Part shown: piece by piece, positions 1 through 6,252 of the stretch
Layout: every line of letters begins with the position of its first letter
Position numbering within the stretch: position 1 is the first letter of the stretch
DNA from: Acidimicrobiales bacterium
GTDB lineage: Bacteria; Actinomycetota; Acidimicrobiia; Acidimicrobiales; Iamiaceae
Assembly (NCBI GenBank): GCA_020439605.1
Contig: JAGQSI010000094.1
Span: 1 to 7,223, forward strand
Reading direction: 5' to 3'
DNA length: 7,223 nt
The notes under the pieces: model-generated
Seen by the model: the letters and a program-made list of their open reading frames with translations, nothing else
What the model was told of the DNA's origin: nothing
The model's database searches: none
Translations under genes and position numbers: made by a program

Positions 1-366
1 GTAACTGGTGAGAACCTTCTCCGCATGCTTGAGCAGCGTCTCGACAACATCGTGTTCCGGGCCGGCTGGGCGTCAACTCGCCCCCAGGCTCGTCAGTTCG
101 TCAGCCACGGCATGATCAATGTCAATGGCCGGCGTGTGGACATCCCGAGCTATCGGGTCCGCAAGGGCGACGTGATCACCCTGCGTGACAAGTCACGCAA
201 CATGATCGTGATTCGTCACAACATGGACACGATTGACCGGCTCAAGCCGGCGTGGATCGAAATCGGAGATTCCGGTTTCCAAGTCACGATCAATGACCTG
301 CCCGTTCGCGAGCAGATCGACGTGCCAGTCCGCGAGCAGCTCATCGTCGAGCTCTACTCCAAGTAA
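1..366 (+). CDS. rpsD: 30S ribosomal protein S4 (C-terminal part, 5' end outside window)
   Basis: The reading frame is open from base 1 and ends at TAA 364-366, giving the last 121 residues of a protein usually about 200-208 long, so roughly 80-85 N-terminal residues lie upstream. The first visible residues, VTGENLLRMLEQRLDN, match the conserved S4 segment just before its S4 RNA-binding domain. That domain follows, with RPQARQFVSHG and a basic NGRRVDIPSYRVRKGD segment. The tail, DVPVREQLIVELYSK, is the standard S4 C-terminus. S4 is a primary 16S rRNA binding protein that nucleates assembly of the 30S body; in some bacteria it also represses its own operon, but no S4 target site is visible here. 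It lies 42 bases upstream of rpoA, as in the bacterial alpha operon. The ATG at 25 is an internal methionine and not the start. Confidence 0.97.
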   Translation, partial: VTGENLLRMLEQRLDNIVFRAGWASTRPQARQFVSHGMINVNGRRVDIPSYRVRKGDVITLRDKSRNMIVIRHNMDTIDRLKPAWIEIGDSGFQVTINDLPVREQIDVPVREQLIVELYSK

Positions 367-408
367 CCCCGTAACGCAGCAAACGCAGAACCCCGAGGAA
401 GGCTTTCC

Positions 409-1347
409 ATGCTGGTTATTCAGCGCCCTACGGTCGAGGCAGTTGGCGAGGAAGAGAACAACCGTCAAAAGTTCTCTGTCAGCCCGCTTGAGCCCGGTTT
501 CGGCCACACGCTCGGCAACTCGCTGCGGCGTACATTGCTTTCATCGATTCCAGGTGCCGCAATCACTGCGGTCCGTTTCGATGATGCGCTACACGAGTTC
601 GACACCATCACAGGTATCACCGAGGATGTAACAGACATCATCTTGAACCTGAAGGATCTTGTAATCACATCTGTCTCCGATGAGCCGGTCACCTTGCGCA
701 TAGATGTGCGTGGACCAGCCACGGTTACCGGTGCCGATATTCAGACCACTTCAGACGTTGAAGTCCTGAACACCGATCTTCATATCGCCACGCTCAACGA
801 GAAGGCTCGTCTCGCCCTTGATCTCACTGTGGATCGTGGCCGCGGCTACCTGTCGGCAGATCGTGACAAGGGAAACAACACCATTGGTGTGGTCCCGGTG
901 GACGCGATCTTCTCGCCTGTTCGTCGGGTGAGCTTCCAGGTCGAGCCCACTCGTGTGGAGATGGACACCAACTACGACCGCCTCGTGCTCGATGTCGAGA
1001 CCGACGGTTCAATCACCCCGCGTGATGCTGTTGCCTCCGCTGGCGACACCCTCACCAAGCTGGTTTCACTCGTTGCCGAGATGAGCGACGAGCCACCGAC
1101 CCTAGAACTCGGTGAGACCAGCGTTGCGATGGCTTCGTCACCCGAGATGGAAACCCCCATCGAGGATCTTGACCTGTCTGAGCGCCCCCGTAACTGCCTC
1201 AAGCGTGCACAGGTGAACACCATTGGTGAATTGCTGCGCAAGAGCGAAGATGATCTCCTGGCCATAACCAACTTCGGGCAGAAGTCGCTCGATGAGGTCA
1301 TTGAGAAACTGAACGAGCGGGGCCTTGCGCTCCGCGGGATGGAGTGA
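409..1347 (+). CDS. rpoA: DNA-directed RNA polymerase subunit alpha
   Basis: This 312-residue protein is the RNA polymerase alpha subunit, whose dimer scaffolds assembly of beta and beta' and whose C-terminal domain contacts UP-element DNA and activators. The N-terminal domain spans about residues 1-230 and contains the dimerization helix motif FGHTLGNSLRRTLLSSIPG. A short acidic linker (about 230-250) leads to the C-terminal domain. There, ERPRNCLK carries R259, N262 and C263, and NFGQKSL carries K292 and S293; these align with the E. coli DNA-contacting residues R265, N268, C269, K298 and S299. The length is near that of Bacillus alpha (about 314) and shorter than many actinobacterial versions because the linker and tail are short. 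The ATG at 409 is preceded by GAGGAAGG at 395-402, six bases away, which settles the start. Expression is presumably as part of the rpsD-rpoA-rplQ transcript. Confidence 0.98.
   Translation: MLVIQRPTVEAVGEEENNRQKFSVSPLEPGFGHTLGNSLRRTLLSSIPGAAITAVRFDDALHEFDTITGITEDVTDIILNLKDLVITSVSDEPVTLRIDVRGPATVTGADIQTTSDVEVLNTDLHIATLNEKARLALDLTVDRGRGYLSADRDKGNNTIGVVPVDAIFSPVRRVSFQVEPTRVEMDTNYDRLVLDVETDGSITPRDAVASAGDTLTKLVSLVAEMSDEPPTLELGETSVAMASSPEMETPIEDLDLSERPRNCLKRAQVNTIGELLRKSEDDLLAITNFGQKSLDEVIEKLNERGLALRGME
1341..1344 (+). promoter_or_regulatory. Shine-Dalgarno for rplQ, inside rpoA
   Basis: GGAG lies in the last codons of rpoA, four bases before ATG 1349. It supports 1349 as the rplQ start and suggests translational coupling of the two genes. 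Confidence 0.6.
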
Positions 1348-1348
1348 C

Positions 1349-1702
1349 ATGCCCGCCACCCCGAAGCGTGGCCGCCGATTCGGCGGTTCCGCCTCCCACC
1401 AAAGACTGATGATGGCAAACCTGGTTTCGTCGCTGATCGCCGCTGAGGGGATCACCACGACAGAAGCCAAGGCAAAGGCCCTTCGTCCTGTCGCCGAGAA
1501 GATGATCACCAAAGCCAAGAAGGGTGGCCTGCACAATCACCGTCAGGTGGTGGCCTTCCTCAACGACAAGGAGATCGCAGCCAAGCTCTTTGAAGATGTT
1601 GGTCCTCGTTACGCAGATCGCAACGGTGGCTACATCCGTATCTTGAAGCTCGGCCCACGTCAGGGCGACAACGCTCCCATGGCTCGGATCGAACTCGTCT
1701 AG
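1349..1702 (+). CDS. rplQ: 50S ribosomal protein L17
   Basis: A 117-residue basic protein starting MPATPKRGRRFGGS, the usual opening of actinobacterial L17, with the family features RLMMANLVSSLI, an ITTTEAKAKALRPVAEKMI helix and the terminal GGYIRILKLGPRQGDNAPMARIELV region. L17 binds 23S rRNA near the polypeptide exit tunnel. The start is ATG 1349, one base after the rpoA stop, with GGAG at 1341-1344 inside the last rpoA codons. Translation is therefore probably coupled to rpoA. An in-frame TTG at 1325 would add eight residues not found in the family and is rejected. The gene closes the operon and is followed after 22 bases by an intrinsic terminator. Confidence 0.97.
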   Translation: MPATPKRGRRFGGSASHQRLMMANLVSSLIAAEGITTTEAKAKALRPVAEKMITKAKKGGLHNHRQVVAFLNDKEIAAKLFEDVGPRYADRNGGYIRILKLGPRQGDNAPMARIELV

Positions 1703-1724
1703 TACGTTTCGCCACAAGTCGCTC

Positions 1725-1764
1725 AAAGGCCCCTGCCGCTAGCCGGTGGGGGCCTTTGCGTTTT
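1725..1764 (+). terminator. Intrinsic terminator of the rpsD-rpoA-rplQ operon
   Basis: AAAGGCCCC at 1725-1733 pairs perfectly with GGGGCCTTT at 1749-1757. The stem continues inward through two G-U pairs and three G-C/C-G pairs (1734-1738 with 1744-1748), leaving a five-base loop. It is followed by GCG and TTTT at 1761-1764. The U-tract is short but the stem is strong, and the position just after rplQ fits an operon end. The hairpin also excludes a truA start as far upstream as 1756, which would lie inside the stem. Confidence 0.85.
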
Positions 1765-1807
1765 CGCGATCATCGCCGACAACAACGGGCAACGGTGAGG
1801 CGATCGG

Positions 1808-1813
1808 TAGGAT
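1808..1813 (+). promoter_or_regulatory. Possible truA Shine-Dalgarno or -10 element (ambiguous)
   Basis: TAGGAT can be read two ways. AGGA at 1809-1812 lies nine bases before the GTG at 1822 and would be an acceptable ribosome binding site. Equally, TAGGAT fits the actinobacterial -10 pattern TANNNT, and its end lies eight bases before GTG 1822, which would give a nearly leaderless transcript. No convincing -35 is seen. Confidence 0.35.
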
Positions 1814-1821
1814 CACCGGCC

Positions 1822-2676
1822 GTGAACCTCGAAGCATCCCCTATTGGGCGCCCTCTGGCGCGTCTGCGCCTAGTAGTTGCTTATGACGGGGCCCCATTTC
1901 ACGGATTTGCCCGTAACGATGGAGTTGTAACGGTGGCTGGGGTCATAGGTGATGCCCTTTCACGCATCGTGGGCGCTGAAGTGGACATCACATGTGCCGG
2001 CCGTACGGACAAGGGTGTTCACGGCTTTGGCCAGGTAATCCATGTGGATGTGCCCGTTGGGTCATATGACCTCCACCTGCTCGGGCGCTCCCTCAATCGT
2101 ATGTGTGCTCCTTCGATAGCCATCAGGGCGGTGGACGAGGTGGACAAGAGCTTCGATGCCCGCTTTTCGGCAACCGCGAGGAGATACCGATACTTGGTGC
2201 GCAACGCCCCGTTTCCAGATCCCACAGCGGTCAATTCCTCGTGGTTCGTAGATGAGCCCCTTTCGTTGTCCGCTATGACGCTGGGTTGTGATCCCTTCAT
2301 AGGCGAGCACGACTTCTCTGCGTTCTGTCGCCGTCCCAAGCGCACAGATGGCCATGAGGCGAGCCTGGTACGGCGCGTGATCGAGGCAACATGGCACGAC
2401 GATGGGCAGGGCCGTTTGCGATTCGAGATCGAGGCCTCGGCGTTTTGTCACCAGATGGTTCGTTCAGTGGTCGGAACTTTGGTGGACGTAGGGCGTGGTC
2501 GAATTCGCCCGGGAGAACTGGTTGGGATAATCGCGTCTGGTGACAGGTCCGCTGCTGGCCAACTTGCTCCACCTCAGGGCTTGACACTTCAGACGGTTCG
2601 TTACGGTTCGTGGTCCAGTGATTCTGTGGATTATCAATGGTCCACCTTCAACCATCGGAGTGAGAATGCCAATTGA
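1822..2676 (+). CDS. truA: tRNA pseudouridine(38-40) synthase TruA
   Basis: TruA isomerises uridines 38, 39 and 40 of the tRNA anticodon arm to pseudouridine. With the GTG start at 1822 the protein has 284 residues, within the family range. An N-terminal strand, RLRLVVAYDGAPFHGFARNDG (about 14-34), is typical. It is followed by the signature CAGRTDKGVHGFGQV, with the catalytic aspartate at D63. Downstream, FDARFSATARRYRYLVRN and the region SAFCHQMVRSVVGTLVDVGRGR are the conserved substrate-pocket and C-terminal-half motifs. GTG 1822 is preferred over in-frame GTG 1795, which has no Shine-Dalgarno, and TTG 1756, which lies in the upstream terminator. The true start remains the least certain point. 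The last 11 bases overlap the following sulfonate monooxygenase gene. truA after rplQ is the usual actinobacterial position. Confidence 0.95.
   Translation: MNLEASPIGRPLARLRLVVAYDGAPFHGFARNDGVVTVAGVIGDALSRIVGAEVDITCAGRTDKGVHGFGQVIHVDVPVGSYDLHLLGRSLNRMCAPSIAIRAVDEVDKSFDARFSATARRYRYLVRNAPFPDPTAVNSSWFVDEPLSLSAMTLGCDPFIGEHDFSAFCRRPKRTDGHEASLVRRVIEATWHDDGQGRLRFEIEASAFCHQMVRSVVGTLVDVGRGRIRPGELVGIIASGDRSAAGQLAPPQGLTLQTVRYGSWSSDSVDYQWSTFNHRSENAN
2656..2659 (+). promoter_or_regulatory. Shine-Dalgarno that sets the start of the SsuD-type gene
   Basis: GGAG lies within the 3' end of truA, six bases before ATG 2666. It fixes 2666 as the start, giving MPIDFHWFLPT, which aligns with the N-terminus of SsuD, and it implies coupled translation with truA. 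Confidence 0.7.
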
Positions 2677-3838
2677 TTTCCACTGGTTCTTGCCCACCAA
2701 CGGTGATGGTCGGAGACTGGTAGAACCTCATCTCGCTAAAGCAGGCGTCGCTGGCGGGCAACGCCCCGCAACGCTGAGCTATCTCACCCAGATTGCACTC
2801 GCCGCAGAGAACTATGGCTTCACAGGGGCTCTCACTCCCACCGGACCGTGGTGCGATGACGCATGGATTACAACCGCTGCACTGGCCCAGCGCACCCACA
2901 GGCTCAAGTTCCTGGTGGCGTTCAGACCAGGCGCTATGTCTCCGACCTTGTCTGCGCAGATGGCCGCTACCTATCAGTTCCATGCGGGTGGCCGACTGCT
3001 GCTGAACGTGGTTACCGGAGGCGATGACGCAGAACAGAAGGCGTACGGAGATTGGCTGGACAAGGCCGGCCGCTACGAACGCTGCGCAGAGTTCCTCGAG
3101 ATCGTCCGCTTGCTCTGGCAGGGAGGCTCAACCACCTTCGAGGGCACACATCTCAAGGTGCGAGACGCGTCGCTCGGACGCATCCCTGATCCGTTGCCCG
3201 AGATCTACTTCGGTGGTTCTTCACCCGCTGCTCTAGAGGTCGCAGCAAAGCATGTGGATGCCTACCTGACCTGGGGTGAGCCCCCTGAGCTCGTGGCCCA
3301 GAAGATCGAAGCGGTACGTGAGCGCGCCGCTGAGCATGGCCGTACGGTGCGCTTTGGAATCAGGCTTCACGTAGTGAGTCGTGACAGCTCAGCAGAGGCG
3401 TGGGATGCTGCGCAACGACTGCTCGATGGAATCTCTGATTCGGAGATAGCCAAGGTCTATGAGCGAATGAGCCAGACCCAGTCCGAAGGTCAACAGCGCA
3501 TGCTCGCTCTTCACCGGGGCTCACGCTCAAACCTGGAGATAGCGCCCAACCTGTGGGCCGGCGTCGGCCTAGCACGGGGCGGTGCGGGCACAGCTCTGGT
3601 CGGAAGCCATGAGGAGATAGCAGATCGCATCGAGGAATACCACGCGCTTGGACTCGACGAGTTTGTACTCTCCGGCTATCCCCATCTGGAGGAGTTGTAT
3701 TGGTTCTCAGAAGGAGTGCTGCCGATTCTTGAGTCGCGCGGTAGCTGGACGAGACCAAACGGCTTGGCCGAAGGAATGCATACAGGCTCCATCGAATCCG
3801 GGGGAGTTTCCTTCGGTGTGGTGCCATCCACCAAATAG
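2666..3838 (+). CDS. ssuD: FMNH2-dependent alkanesulfonate monooxygenase, SsuD type (LLM class flavin monooxygenase)
   Basis: A 390-residue luciferase-like TIM-barrel enzyme. SsuD cleaves alkanesulfonates with FMNH2 and O2 to an aldehyde and sulfite, supplying sulfur. By recall, identity to E. coli SsuD (381 residues) is high along the whole chain: FWFLPTxGDG, RLKFLVAxRP, YFGGSS, YLTWGEPPELV, NLEIxPNLWAGVGL. All residues known to matter in E. coli are present: C63 (E. coli C54), R233 and H235 (R226, H228) in RFGIRLHVV, R304 (R297) in RGGAGTALVG, and Y338 (Y331) in GYPHLEE. The last four share a constant offset of seven. The C-terminal 45 residues after YPHLEE diverge. It overlaps truA by 11 bases. 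No SsuE flavin reductase or SsuABC transporter is in the window, so the FMNH2 supply is unknown. A methanesulfonate monooxygenase (MsuD) or dimethylsulfone monooxygenase (SfnG) is possible; sulfonate monooxygenase is the best call. Confidence 0.9.
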   Translation: MPIDFHWFLPTNGDGRRLVEPHLAKAGVAGGQRPATLSYLTQIALAAENYGFTGALTPTGPWCDDAWITTAALAQRTHRLKFLVAFRPGAMSPTLSAQMAATYQFHAGGRLLLNVVTGGDDAEQKAYGDWLDKAGRYERCAEFLEIVRLLWQGGSTTFEGTHLKVRDASLGRIPDPLPEIYFGGSSPAALEVAAKHVDAYLTWGEPPELVAQKIEAVRERAAEHGRTVRFGIRLHVVSRDSSAEAWDAAQRLLDGISDSEIAKVYERMSQTQSEGQQRMLALHRGSRSNLEIAPNLWAGVGLARGGAGTALVGSHEEIADRIEEYHALGLDEFVLSGYPHLEELYWFSEGVLPILESRGSWTRPNGLAEGMHTGSIESGGVSFGVVPSTK

Positions 3839-3943
3839 GTCCTCAACGCTGCTATTTGATTCAGATGGCCTCGCGGTCGTAACGTGTCACTTCGGCCCGA
3901 AACCCTCTTGGGTGGATCCGGCCATTGAGTCGAAGTAGCAAGG
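3839..3943 (+). other. Gap upstream of rplM with weak leader hairpins
   Basis: This 105-base stretch has no gene. GGCC at 3894-3897 can pair with GGCC at 3920-3923, enclosing an inner hairpin ACCC (3902-3905), loop TCTT, GGGT (3910-3913). There is no T-run, so it does not look like a terminator. It may be an RNA leader element for the rplM-rpsI transcript, but the stems are short and could be chance. No clear terminator follows the upstream monooxygenase gene. Confidence 0.3.
3856..3885 (+). promoter_or_regulatory. Candidate promoter for rplM-rpsI
   Basis: TTGATT at 3856-3861 matches four of six bases of the -35 consensus, and TAACGT at 3880-3885 fits the actinobacterial -10 pattern TANNNT, with an 18-base spacer. 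The distance to the rplM start (about 67 bases) leaves room for a leader. The assignment rests on weak consensus matching only. Confidence 0.35.
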
Positions 3944-3944
3944 A
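3940..3944 (+). promoter_or_regulatory. Shine-Dalgarno that favours the GTG start of rplM
   Basis: AAGGA ends on the A of ATG 3944, so it cannot serve that ATG. It stands eight bases before in-frame GTG 3953, a normal distance. Confidence 0.6.
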
Positions 3945-3952
3945 TGCCTCGC

Positions 3953-4402
3953 GTGCCCACGTATAGCCCGAAAGCCTCAGAAATCTCCCGTGAGTGGGTG
4001 ATTATCGACGCGGATGGCCTAGTTCTCGGTCGTCTAGCCACAGAGGTGGCGTCGATTCTTCGCGGGAAGCACAAGCCAACCTTTACGCCCCACATCGATA
4101 CCGGCGATCATGTCATCATCATCAATGCTGACAAGGTTGTTCTCACTTCCGGCAAAGCCGAGAAGAAGAAGGTCTACCGCCACTCCGGGTTCCCCGGCGG
4201 GCTCAAGGAGCAGACCTACTCGGACCTCATGGCCAAGAAGCCAGAGGACGCTGTTCGCTCCACCATTCGGGGAATGCTCCCCAAGACCCGCCTCGGCCGT
4301 GCTCAGCTCTCGAAGCTGAAGGTCTACGCAGGTCCCGCCCATCCGCACGCCGCTCAGCAGCCACAGGCCCTCGAGCTCAGCCACGCACGCGCTAACGCGT
4401 AG
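3953..4402 (+). CDS. rplM: 50S ribosomal protein L13
   Basis: A 149-residue protein with the complete L13 signature: [12 protein letters not shown] (19-30), [11 protein letters not shown] (37-47), [11 protein letters not shown] (52-62), YRHSGFPGG (75-83), GMLPK (107-111) and [15 protein letters not shown] (123-137). L13 is an early 23S rRNA binding protein needed for 50S assembly. I chose GTG 3953 because it gives MPTYSPK, close to the MPTYAPK start of mycobacterial L13, and has a correctly spaced AAGGA. ATG 3944, nine bases upstream, would add MPR and has its only purine-rich sequence directly abutting it; it cannot be fully excluded. The stop overlaps the rpsI ribosome binding site, and rpsI follows by 12 bases, so the two are one operon, as in nearly all bacteria. 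Confidence 0.96.
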   Translation: MPTYSPKASEISREWVIIDADGLVLGRLATEVASILRGKHKPTFTPHIDTGDHVIIINADKVVLTSGKAEKKKVYRHSGFPGGLKEQTYSDLMAKKPEDAVRSTIRGMLPKTRLGRAQLSKLKVYAGPAHPHAAQQPQALELSHARANA

Positions 4403-4414
4403 GAGATCAAAGTC

Positions 4415-4807
4415 GTGACCAAGCCATTAGTGCAGTCAACCGGCCGCCGCAAGGAAGCCGTAGCTCGTGTTCGTCTCCGTGACGGTGAAGGCAAGATCAC
4501 TATCAACGGCCGCGAGGTGGAGAACTTCTTCCCCAACCCGACCCATCGCATGATCCTCACCGAGCCTCTTCGTCTCACCGAGACCGAGGAGACCTATGAC
4601 GTGGATGTCACCATCCATGGTGGCGGTGTAACCGGTCAGGCAGGCGCAGTGAGACTCGGTATTGCCCGGGCCCTCGTTGAGTTGGATCCTGAGCTGCGTC
4701 CAGCGCTCAAGCGAGCCGGTTTCCTTTCACGCGACGATCGCAAGAAGGAGTCCAAGAAGTACGGTCTCAAGAAGGCCCGCAAGGCTCCGCAGTACTCCAA
4801 GCGATAG
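4415..4807 (+). CDS. rpsI: 30S ribosomal protein S9
   Basis: A 130-residue protein, the usual S9 length. Its N-terminus [15 protein letters not shown] is the S9 signature, followed by GKITINGR, the [23 protein letters not shown] core and the strongly basic tail ending [11 protein letters not shown]. That tail reaches into the ribosome and its last residues contact P-site tRNA; the terminal SKR is intact here. Translation starts at GTG 4415 with AGGAG at 4401-4405, nine bases upstream and overlapping the rplM stop. It is co-transcribed with rplM and followed by a strong hairpin. Confidence 0.97.
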   Translation: MTKPLVQSTGRRKEAVARVRLRDGEGKITINGREVENFFPNPTHRMILTEPLRLTETEETYDVDVTIHGGGVTGQAGAVRLGIARALVELDPELRPALKRAGFLSRDDRKKESKKYGLKKARKAPQYSKR

Positions 4808-4824
4808 TCCTATCTTCGTTTCTT

Positions 4825-4862
4825 CGAACGCCGCAGCCAGGTGCTGCGGCGTTCGCCGTTTT
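4825..4862 (+). terminator. Intrinsic terminator after rpsI
   Basis: A perfect 13-bp stem is formed by CGAACGCCGCAGC (4825-4837) and GCTGCGGCGTTCG (4843-4855) with a five-base loop CAGGT. It is followed by CC, G and TTTT (4859-4862). The stem is very stable and the U-tract short, the same style as the rplQ terminator. Its end lies four bases before the glmM Shine-Dalgarno GAGG (4867-4870), so glmM needs read-through or a promoter upstream of the hairpin. Confidence 0.85.
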
Positions 4863-4876
4863 CGCCGAGGTAACAG

Positions 4877-6223
4877 ATGACCTTGAAGTTCGGTACCGAT
4901 GGAGTCCGTGGAGTTGCCAACCACGAGTTGACCCCAGAGCTTGCGCTCACCTTGGGGCGCGCTGCTGCGCGGGTGCTCGGTGGTAGACGTTGGTTGATCG
5001 GAAGCGACACTCGTCGTTCCGGCACCTTGTTGAGTGCTGCTCTCGCCGCTGGGCTTGCGACCGAAGGAGCGCAGGTTGTGGATCTCGGGGTAGTGCCTAC
5101 TCCGGGAGTTGCTTTCCTCTCTGCCCGGGAGTCTTCCCCCGCCGCCATGATCTCAGCTAGCCACAACGCCTTTGGGGACAACGGGATCAAGATCTTCGCA
5201 GCTGGCGGCAAGAAGCTCAGCGACGAGATCGAGCTTCAACTTGAGGCAGAACTAGCGGTGCTGAGCAGCCACGGCGATCCACGTCCGAGGCCTTCGGGCG
5301 AAGACGTAGGCACCATCACCCATGACCCAACCCTTGTTGATGCCTACCAGCTTCACCTGGAATCTGAGGTGGTGCAGCCCGGAGCGCTGAGTGGGCTCAA
5401 AGTGGTGCTCGATTGTGCCAACGGAGCTTCTAGCGCAATGGCGTCATCGGTGTTTACGCATCTGGGCGCTCATGTGAGCGTTCTGCACAATGACCCAAAT
5501 GGCATCAACATCAATGCCGAATGTGGCTCTACCTATCCCCGCTCTCTGCAGGACGCAGTAGTGGAAATGGGTGCTGATGTGGGGCTGGCCTTTGATGGCG
5601 ACGCGGACCGGGTCCTAGCGGTGGATGCCACCGGCAACATGGTCGACGGAGACGAGATCATCGGGATATGTGCCATAGACCTGCACAGCCGTTCCCGGTT
5701 GGCCCATGACACGGTGGTGGTGACCGTGATGGCAAACCTTGGATTCCATCAATCCATGGCTTCTCACGGCATCAAGGTTGTCAGTACCGACGTCGGGGAC
5801 CGTTACGTGTTGGCAGCGCTAGATGCCGGTGGATATGTGCTCGGGGGAGAACAATCAGGTCACGTGATATTTCGCGACCTAGCGTCCACCGGCGATGGAA
5901 TGTTGAGCGGAATTTGTTTGCTCGATGTGATGGCACGCTCCAACAAGACTCTTGGCGAGCTTGCATCCGAGGCGATGGTGAGGCTGCCCCAAGTGCTCGT
6001 CAACGTCCGTCTCGCCAAACGTCAACCGTCATTGATGGAAGAGCTCACAGACGAGATCCAGCAGGCCAAGGATTCCCTAGGTGATAGAGGGCGGGTGCTT
6101 GTTAGAGCATCGGGCACTGAACCGGTGATTCGGGTGATGGTGGAAGCCCCGACAGAACAAGAAGCCCAATCCGTAGCGCAGTCCCTGGCTCGAATAGTGC
6201 AGGAACGAGGGGCTCAGCCTTGA
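4877..6223 (+). CDS. glmM: Phosphoglucosamine mutase
   Basis: GlmM interconverts glucosamine-6-phosphate and glucosamine-1-phosphate, feeding UDP-GlcNAc and peptidoglycan synthesis. The 448-residue length is standard for this alpha-D-phosphohexomutase. The N-terminus KFGTDGVRG is diagnostic. The active-site loop ISASHNAFGDNGIKIF carries the phosphoserine S95. The metal-binding loop DGDADR is at 240-245, the sugar-binding loop GGEQSGH at 323-329, and the phosphate-binding loop RASGTEP at 410-416. All catalytic elements are intact. The SHNPF/SHNPY proline common in the family is alanine here (SHNAF). The start at ATG 4877 has GAGG at 4867-4870, six bases upstream. It follows rpsI as in Mycobacterium, but a strong hairpin separates the two. 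The next gene encodes a GlmS-like enzyme, the preceding pathway step. Confidence 0.97.
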   Translation: MTLKFGTDGVRGVANHELTPELALTLGRAAARVLGGRRWLIGSDTRRSGTLLSAALAAGLATEGAQVVDLGVVPTPGVAFLSARESSPAAMISASHNAFGDNGIKIFAAGGKKLSDEIELQLEAELAVLSSHGDPRPRPSGEDVGTITHDPTLVDAYQLHLESEVVQPGALSGLKVVLDCANGASSAMASSVFTHLGAHVSVLHNDPNGININAECGSTYPRSLQDAVVEMGADVGLAFDGDADRVLAVDATGNMVDGDEIIGICAIDLHSRSRLAHDTVVVTVMANLGFHQSMASHGIKVVSTDVGDRYVLAALDAGGYVLGGEQSGHVIFRDLASTGDGMLSGICLLDVMARSNKTLGELASEAMVRLPQVLVNVRLAKRQPSLMEELTDEIQQAKDSLGDRGRVLVRASGTEPVIRVMVEAPTEQEAQSVAQSLARIVQERGAQP

Positions 6224-6237
6224 ACGAACCAAGCATT

Positions 6238-6248
6238 GGCTCAAAGCC
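6238..6248 (+). repeat. Palindromic repeat, copy 1 (candidate operator)
   Basis: GGCTCAAAGCC, with palindromic arms GGCT and AGCC. It matches copy 2 at 6275-6285 in 10 of 11 bases, in the same orientation, with starts 37 bases apart. It lies in the glmM-glmS gap, five bases upstream of the candidate -10 element. Function is inferred from position and symmetry only. Confidence 0.4.
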
Positions 6249-6252
6249 CCAT

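Noticed and set aside
193..722. Open frames on both strands across the rpsD-rpoA junction
   Set aside because: They overlap clearly conserved S4 and RpoA coding sequence, show no protein family resemblance and have low-complexity Ser/Arg-rich translations typical of shadow frames in GC-rich DNA.
972..1726. Overlapping antisense open frames across rpoA and rplQ
   Set aside because: They are complementary to strongly conserved RpoA C-terminal domain and L17; no recognisable product or ribosome binding site.
1756..1821. N-terminal extension of truA from TTG 1756 or GTG 1795
   Set aside because: 1756 lies within the stem of the rplQ terminator and 1795 has no Shine-Dalgarno; the Arg-rich extension is not part of the TruA family.
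2618..2665. Upstream start of the SsuD-type gene (adds a 16-residue leader)
   Set aside because: The extension lies inside truA, has no ribosome binding site, and ATG 2666 with GGAG gives the family N-terminus.
3360..4095. Antisense open frames opposite the SsuD-type gene and rplM
   Set aside because: Shadow frames of well-conserved + strand genes, Arg/Pro/Ser-rich with no family motifs.
4803..4814. Small inverted repeat GATAG-TC-CTATC at the rpsI stop
   Set aside because: Only 5 bp per arm with a 2-base spacer; not a stable RNA hairpin and no second copy seen.
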